From Flavobacteria bacterium RIFCSPLOWO2_12_FULL_31_7 (GTDB lineage Bacteria > Bacteroidota > Bacteroidia > Flavobacteriales > Flavobacteriaceae), in NCBI GenBank assembly GCA_001800945.1, contig MGWJ01000096.1:1-5531 (forward strand): a stretch of DNA of 5,531 nt, in the 5' to 3' direction. This document shows positions 1 through 3,550 of this stretch, in pieces (within the stretch, counting starts at the first letter, position 1; each line of letters starts with the position of its first letter). The notes under the pieces were generated by a model. The model saw nothing but the letters and a program-made list of their open reading frames with translations, had not been told where the DNA came from and searched no databases. The position numbers were made by a program, and so were the translations under genes.

Positions 1-143
1 AAATTAGACAAACATCTATTAATGGTGAAGTGAAAACTGGCGATGAATTGAGAACTTTTTTACTTACAGAACTAACACAAACGGAAAGCGCAAGTGCCGT
101 TGCCATTAGTTTCATTAAAGAAGAATTGAAAAGAGTTTTTTAA
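1..143 (+). CDS. C-terminal end of an unidentified protein (5' end outside window)
   Basis: An open frame enters from the left edge (first full codon at position 3) and ends at TAA 141-143, giving 46 residues. The sequence begins IRQTSINGEVKTGDELRTF and ends with a charged helix-like tail (FIKEELKRVF). The codon use is flavobacterial (AAA, GAA, TTA-rich) and there is no internal stop, so this is a real gene end rather than chance. The fragment is mostly hydrophilic, with no membrane segment or recognisable motif. I do not recognise the family and assign no function. It converges on the minus-strand aminopeptidase gene, and its stop codon forms the outermost bases of the shared palindrome at 141-189. 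Confidence 0.7.
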   Translation, partial: IRQTSINGEVKTGDELRTFLLTELTQTESASAVAISFIKEELKRVF

Positions 144-189
144 TAATTAAACCTGACAGGTTTTTGAAACCTGTCAGGTTTAATTATTA
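141..189. terminator. Perfect 23-bp-arm palindrome spanning both convergent stop codons; probable bidirectional terminator
   Basis: Arms 141-163 and 167-189 are exact reverse complements of each other around a 3-nt loop (TTG, 164-166). The G+C-rich core is ACCTGACAGGT in the left arm and ACCTGTCAGGT in the right arm, flanked by A/T-rich bases, so a transcript from either strand would make a stable hairpin followed by a U/A-rich tail. The first three bases are the TAA of the upstream gene and the last three are the stop codon of the aminopeptidase read on the other strand. Each arm's 15-base core is itself a palindrome around a single central base. The position between convergent genes and the symmetry support termination in both directions. 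The downstream U-tract is only moderate, so termination strength is inferred. Confidence 0.8.
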
Positions 190-2286
190 CTCTTTTAAAA
201 ATTTCTCATACAAAGCTTTAGTTGCTTCATCATCAGTTTTAGCTAACTCTTCTACTTTACTTCTGAAGTCAGGTTTCTTCAATAATTCTCGGATTTTATC
301 TCTTGAGAATTTCGTAAACTGCCATTTATGATGTGTGGTTGCCTTAAATAAAGAAGCAATTACGTTAACATCATTTGGATTTATTTTCAGTAAAACTTCT
401 AACGCATTTTGTCTAACTGAACTTTCGTATTTATTTGAAGAAAATTCCAATAATTCATGATACATATTGCCTTTAATAAATTCATCTTCTTCAGAATCAA
501 TCGCTAAACTCAACCATGTAATTTGTAAACTTCTGTCGTTATTACCAAAAATCTTATATGTTTTTCTAAGATATTTTTGCTTATCTTCTGGAAAGTTTTT
601 ACATAAATTTACCAAAGCAATTTCTTTTGTTTGATAAGATGCATCCTCTAAAAACGTTTCATATTGTGCTTTGAACTCTAATGGAATTTTAGTCACGGTT
701 TCAGCAATGGCTTGACGGACATATAAATTTTGTTGCATGCCGATTTCAATCAACTCTTTTTTGTCTTCAAAAGGAGTATTTGCCAATTTGTAGAAAATAT
801 ATTGTTTGATTGGAAAATACGTTTCCGATTCTAAAATAGCCTTGTAATTCTCTAAATCTTTTTTCTCTTTCGTTAACTGAATGTAAGCCGCAACCGATTT
901 ATTTTTCACCAAATAACTTTCAGCTAAAACCATATCAAAACCAGCTGTTTCCAACCATGTTTTTTTAAAATTTTCCGTATCGAAAGCTTTTACAACCTTT
1001 TTAACTTCCGCTAAAAATTCATCTGTAACAACGTTTTTGTATTGGTATTTTTTCAAATAGGTTTTTACTGCTTTTTGAAAATTCTTCGCACCAATATCTT
1101 CTCGTAAAGTATGCAAAGCCCATGCGCCTTTTTTATAAAATGATAAAGAACTCGCTTTTTCATTCATTACCGGAAAATTGTCGGTTTTCGCAGCGCTTCT
1201 CAATTGCAAAGCATAATCGTATAATTCATTATAAAAATAATCCTCGCCAAAAACTTCTTTCTCAGCTAACAAAGCATAATACGTAGCAAAACCTTCTTGC
1301 AGCCAATGATGCGTTCCTGATTGAGCCGTAATTAAGTCGCCAAACCATTGATGAGCCAATTCGTGTGCATTCACATTGATGTAATTTTTATCATTAAATC
1401 CAATCGAATCCACCACAAAATCTTGAGCGAAAATAGTAGATGTTGTGTTTTCCATTCCTGCATATAAAAAATCGCGAACCGGAACTTGACGGTAAATTTT
1501 CCATGGATATTTCACACCAATTTCTTGCTCTAAATAATCGAAAATTTGTTTGGAATAGCGATAAGTTGGTTCGAATTTATCCTTATCTCGATAATCAACA
1601 TAAAATTCTAAAGGTGTGCCCGATTTACTTTTGGTTTCTTGTTTTTCAAAATTACCAATGGCCAACATCACTAAATAAGATGACATGGGTTTTTGCATTT
1701 TGAACTTATACACTGAATTGGTTGGTTCGTAAATAAATGCATAGGTTGGCCTCATTCTTTTTCTTTTGATTTTTTCAGGAATCATATTCCCATTTGAAAA
1801 TCCAAAATAAAAACCTAATCTATGATCTATTTCAAAAGAAATATTAAATATTACTTTTTCATTCACATCGTCAAAACTTGGTAACCAGTGACTGGTGTAT
1901 CTTCCCTGACCTTGCGTCCAAATTTGACCAGATCCATTGGAAAAATCGCCAGTAAAATACAAAGTTTGTTTAGGTGTGGCAGAATAGTTAAAAGTTAATT
2001 TGTTCTTCCCTTTTTTATAACCTTCAAAAAGAAGCAGTTCCTTTTCATTATTTACAAACTTCACTTCTTTTCCATTGATTAATACTTGCTCAAATTTCAT
2101 GTTTTTAGCATCAATTCTAATAGTATCTATCTCAGATTTTACTTTAAATTCATAAATAATACTTCCAGAAATAGATTTATCTGTTTCATCTGGCTGTATA
2201 TGTGCATCACACTTCAAAAAATCAACAGATTTCGTTTGTTGTGAAAAAGTCAGTATCGAAAATAGAAGGAAAAATAGAGTTTTCAT
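187..2286 (-). CDS. M1-family zinc metallo-aminopeptidase, probably exported
   Basis: A 699-residue peptidase of the M1 (aminopeptidase N / leukotriene A4 hydrolase-like) family, predicted to remove N-terminal residues from peptides. All the catalytic landmarks are present. The exopeptidase motif reads GMEN at 277-280 (AGMEN instead of the textbook GAMEN). The zinc motif is HELAH at 308-312 (ligands H308 and H312, catalytic E309). The third ligand is E331 in WLQEGFA, exactly 18 residues after H312. The transition-state tyrosine is probably Y384 in SFYKKG. The N-terminal beta domain carries the family-type PSFDD segment (136-140), and the region after about 480 looks helical, like the C-terminal domain of the family. 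Residues 1-15 form a Lys-plus-hydrophobic signal peptide (MKTLFFLLFSILTFS, then QQ), implying export to the periplasm or cell surface. The ATG at 2286-2284 is the natural start because it opens the signal peptide. No Shine-Dalgarno is visible. The substrate range cannot be read from the sequence. Confidence 0.95.
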   Translation of the reverse strand: MKTLFFLLFSILTFSQQTKSVDFLKCDAHIQPDETDKSISGSIIYEFKVKSEIDTIRIDAKNMKFEQVLINGKEVKFVNNEKELLLFEGYKKGKNKLTFNYSATPKQTLYFTGDFSNGSGQIWTQGQGRYTSHWLPSFDDVNEKVIFNISFEIDHRLGFYFGFSNGNMIPEKIKRKRMRPTYAFIYEPTNSVYKFKMQKPMSSYLVMLAIGNFEKQETKSKSGTPLEFYVDYRDKDKFEPTYRYSKQIFDYLEQEIGVKYPWKIYRQVPVRDFLYAGMENTTSTIFAQDFVVDSIGFNDKNYINVNAHELAHQWFGDLITAQSGTHHWLQEGFATYYALLAEKEVFGEDYFYNELYDYALQLRSAAKTDNFPVMNEKASSLSFYKKGAWALHTLREDIGAKNFQKAVKTYLKKYQYKNVVTDEFLAEVKKVVKAFDTENFKKTWLETAGFDMVLAESYLVKNKSVAAYIQLTKEKKDLENYKAILESETYFPIKQYIFYKLANTPFEDKKELIEIGMQQNLYVRQAIAETVTKIPLEFKAQYETFLEDASYQTKEIALVNLCKNFPEDKQKYLRKTYKIFGNNDRSLQITWLSLAIDSEEDEFIKGNMYHELLEFSSNKYESSVRQNALEVLLKINPNDVNVIASLFKATTHHKWQFTKFSRDKIRELLKKPDFRSKVEELAKTDDEATKALYEKFLKE

Positions 2287-2307
2287 AAGTAATTTTAAAA
2301 TCTGATA

Positions 2308-2315
2308 CGAATATA
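2308..2315 (-). promoter_or_regulatory. Weak candidate -7 box for the aminopeptidase gene
   Basis: Read on the minus strand this is TATATTCG, one mismatch from the Bacteroidota -7 consensus TAnnTTTG, ending 21 bases before the aminopeptidase ATG. There is no good TTTG/TTG at the expected 17-23 bp upstream (only ATG in about that place), so this is a tentative call based on one box and its location. Confidence 0.22.
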
Positions 2316-2337
2316 AACATTTTCAAATTGGCTTCAT

Positions 2338-2367
2338 TCTGAATTAACAAATTATAACTTATCTTCG
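2338..2367 (+). promoter_or_regulatory. Candidate promoter for the COG2102 gene
   Basis: TATCTTCG at 2360-2367 is one mismatch from the Bacteroidota -7 box TAnnTTTG. TCTG at 2338-2341 is one mismatch from the -33 TTTG, with an 18-bp spacer in the usual range. If it is used, transcription would begin a few bases before the hairpin at 2382-2433 and place that hairpin in the 5' leader. In such A+T-rich DNA a chance match is quite possible. Confidence 0.27.
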
Positions 2368-2381
2368 CTTTTCATTTTTTA

Positions 2382-2434
2382 AACACTGATTGGAGAAATT
2401 ATATAAATTTTTAAAATTTCTTTAATCTGTGTTC
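2382..2434 (+). repeat. Hairpin repeat copy A, upstream of the COG2102 gene
   Basis: Left arm 2382-2400 (AACACTGATTGGAGAAATT) and right arm 2415-2433 (AATTTCTTTAATCTGTGTT) surround a 14-nt A/T-only loop. The arms pair with one T:T mismatch and two adjacent G:T (G:U in RNA) positions. The same architecture, with the same arm lengths and loop length, recurs at 3232-3281 and 3375-3426 on the other side of the gene. The right arm ends 18 bases before the TTG start codon, so the structure could lie in the mRNA leader. It resembles the small dispersed AACACAGATT...AATCTGTGTT elements common in flavobacterial intergenic DNA. That family link is from memory and was not searched. Confidence 0.7.
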
Positions 2435-2451
2435 CAAACTTTACATTCACA

Positions 2452-3186
2452 TTGAAAAAGAAAGCCTTATTTAACTGGAGCAGCGGAAAAGATTCAGCGT
2501 TTGCTTTATACAAAATTCAACAAAACAACGAATTCGAAATTGTTTCCTTATTAACTAGCGTAAGCGAGCAATATCAGCGTATTTCCATGCATGGCGTTCG
2601 TGTAGAACTTTTAGATGCTCAAGCCAAAAGTTTGCAATTGCCGCTAACAAAAATGATGATTCCAGAAATGCCAACCATGGAAGTCTATGAAGAAGTTATG
2701 AAAAACACCTTATCAAAGTTTAAGGAAAATGGTGTAACACATTCTATTTTTGGCGATATTTTTTTAGAAGACCTTAGAAAATACCGTGAAGACAAATTAA
2801 AAGAAGGAGGTTTTATCGGCGAATTCCCATTATGGAAAATAGACACAACGGAACTTATACATGATTTTATCCATTTAGGTTTTAAAACAATAGTGACTTG
2901 CGTCAACGAAAAATATTTAGACAAAAGTTTTGTGGGTCGAATTATAGATGAAAGCTTCATTAACGATTTACCCGAAAACGTAGATGTTTGTGGCGAAAAC
3001 GGCGAATTTCATACCTTTTGTTTCGATGGTCCAATATTCAAAAATCCAATAGAATTTGAAATAGGAGAAATCGTTCATAAAAAATATGAGAAACCAAAAA
3101 ATACCACAGCTTCAAATACGGCTTGTGATGTAGATTCAGACGAACCAACGTATGGCTTTTGGTATATCGATTTAATTCCGAGATAG
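2452..3186 (+). CDS. COG2102/DUF71 ATP pyrophosphatase (Dph6-like, 'diphthine--ammonia ligase' family)
   Basis: This 244-residue cytoplasmic protein belongs to the adenine-nucleotide alpha-hydrolase (PP-loop) superfamily, whose members adenylate a carboxyl or carbonyl group and replace it with an amine. The PP-loop is SSGKDS at 10-15. Other family-type segments are SMHGVR (45-50), GDIFLEDLR (101-109) and GENGEFHTF (181-189). The protein ends in the Bacteroidota-type FWYIDLIPR. Archaeal and eukaryotic Dph6 makes diphthamide on elongation factor 2, but bacteria lack that modification, so the standard product name should not be taken literally. Comparative genomics has suggested a cobalamin-salvage role for some bacterial members, and nothing here confirms it. 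The start is TTG at 2452: the frame is open only back to the TAA at 2404-2406, contains no ATG or GTG, and the PP-loop must begin just here. No Shine-Dalgarno is visible. The last codons and stop (3171-3186) are also the first bases of a tandem duplication. Confidence 0.92.
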   Translation: MKKKALFNWSSGKDSAFALYKIQQNNEFEIVSLLTSVSEQYQRISMHGVRVELLDAQAKSLQLPLTKMMIPEMPTMEVYEEVMKNTLSKFKENGVTHSIFGDIFLEDLRKYREDKLKEGGFIGEFPLWKIDTTELIHDFIHLGFKTIVTCVNEKYLDKSFVGRIIDESFINDLPENVDVCGENGEFHTFCFDGPIFKNPIEFEIGEIVHKKYEKPKNTTASNTACDVDSDEPTYGFWYIDLIPR

Positions 3187-3231
3187 GAACACAGATTTTA
3201 CAAATTAAAATGATTTATATAGATTTTTTTT

Positions 3232-3283
3232 ACACAGATTGGAGAAATTTCCAAAATTTATATAATTTCTTTAATCCGTGTTC
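3232..3283 (+). repeat. Hairpin repeat copy B
   Basis: Left arm 3232-3249 (ACACAGATTGGAGAAATT) and right arm 3264-3281 (AATTTCTTTAATCCGTGT) enclose a 14-nt loop. They pair with one A:C mismatch and two G:T positions. It begins 45 bases after the COG2102 stop codon, so it could stabilise or end that transcript, but there is no U-run after it, which argues against a classical intrinsic terminator. It shares its layout with the copy upstream of the gene at 2382. Confidence 0.7.
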
Positions 3284-3374
3284 AAACTTAAAATTTAACA
3301 TTAAAAATATGTAATTTAATTCCGAAATAGGAACACAGATTTTAAAAATTAAAATGATTTATATAGATTTTTTT

Positions 3375-3427
3375 AACACAGATTGGAGAAATTTCCAAAA
3401 TTTATATAATTTCTAAAATCGGTGTTC
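3375..3427 (+). repeat. Hairpin repeat copy C (more decayed)
   Basis: Left arm 3375-3393 (AACACAGATTGGAGAAATT) and right arm 3408-3426 (AATTTCTAAAATCGGTGTT) enclose a 14-nt loop identical to that of copy B. Three positions fail to pair: one A:G and two G:A. This is the duplicated counterpart of copy B, with three changes in the right arm that weaken the stem. The left arm is intact. Confidence 0.65.
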
Positions 3428-3431
3428 CAAA

Positions 3432-3462
3432 TTTGATTCCGAAATAAAAAAACTTAAATTCG
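3432..3462 (+). promoter_or_regulatory. Candidate recG promoter
   Basis: TTTG at 3432-3435 and TAAATTCG at 3455-3462 match the Bacteroidota -33 (TTTG) and -7 (TAnnTTTG, one mismatch) boxes with a 19-bp spacer, which is in the normal range. It is the best-looking promoter in the window and lies about 90 bases before the recG ATG, which would put the ACTGAG repeat tract in the 5' leader. The -33 TTTG falls in the truncated third copy of the tandem repeat, where the two full units read TTTA. Confidence 0.38.
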
Positions 3463-3478
3463 TACTTCAAATAATCAA

Positions 3479-3550
3479 ACTGAAAACTGAGACTGAGACT
3501 GAGACTGAGACTAATACTGAAAACTAAATACTGAGCACTGAACACTTAAA
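3479..3550 (+). repeat. ACTGAG / ACTGAAA-type short tandem repeat abutting the recG start
   Basis: The tract parses almost entirely into units beginning with ACT: ACTGAAA, then four exact ACTGAG hexamers (3486-3509), ACTAAT, then five degenerate heptamers (ACTGAAA, ACTAAAT, ACTGAGC, ACTGAAC, ACTTAAA) ending at 3550. The last base of the final heptamer is the A of the recG ATG. The perfect hexamer core could change copy number by slipped-strand mispairing. Because it is outside the coding frame, such changes would alter leader length or spacing and not the protein. Confidence 0.85.

Larger units (their letters stand above)
3171..3447 (+). repeat. Tandem direct duplication, 144-bp period, starting inside the COG2102 3' end
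   Basis: Unit 1 (3171-3286) and unit 2 (3315-3431) align with six substitutions and one single-base indel. A third, truncated copy of the unit start (TTTGATTCCGAAATAA) follows at 3432-3447. Unit 1 is followed by a 28-bp A/T-rich segment (3287-3314) that is not repeated after unit 2. Each unit starts with the final codons and stop of the preceding gene (TTTAATTCCGAGATAG in the gene, TTTAATTCCGAAATAG in unit 2), so the gene end appears to have been copied downstream. Each unit carries a 97-bp segment bounded by GAACACAGATT and an imperfect AATCnGTGTTC (3187-3283 and 3331-3427). Together with the adjoining microrepeat this accounts for nearly all of the 363-bp gap before recG. I see no gene in that gap. 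Confidence 0.88.

Noticed and set aside
1440..1703. An 87-codon plus-strand open frame opposite the aminopeptidase gene
   Set aside because: It lies wholly inside the strongly supported M1 peptidase, antisense to the zinc-motif half of the protein, and has no family resemblance or start signal.
2435..2451. Ribosome binding site before the TTG start of the COG2102 gene
   Set aside because: No AGGAG-like purine block is present in the 17 bases before the start. Absence of a Shine-Dalgarno is usual for this group.
2685..2960. A 91-codon minus-strand open frame inside the COG2102 gene
   Set aside because: It is antisense to a well-conserved coding region and shows no recognisable protein features, so it is a shadow frame.
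3232..3290. Hairpin copy B considered as the intrinsic terminator of the COG2102 gene
   Set aside because: The stem is A/T-rich, has a mismatch, and is followed by CAAACTTAAAA with no U-run. A transcript-stabilising or neutral repeat is at least as likely.
2382..3427. COG2102 gene plus flanking repeats considered as a composite transposon
   Set aside because: The flanking repeats are about 50-100 bp with no transposase, and no target-site duplication is recognisable. Mobility remains only a hypothesis.
3187..3447. Repeat block considered as a CRISPR array
   Set aside because: There are only two full units and a fragment, the period is 144 bp, and the units match over nearly their whole length, so there are no unique spacers. 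No cas gene is present.
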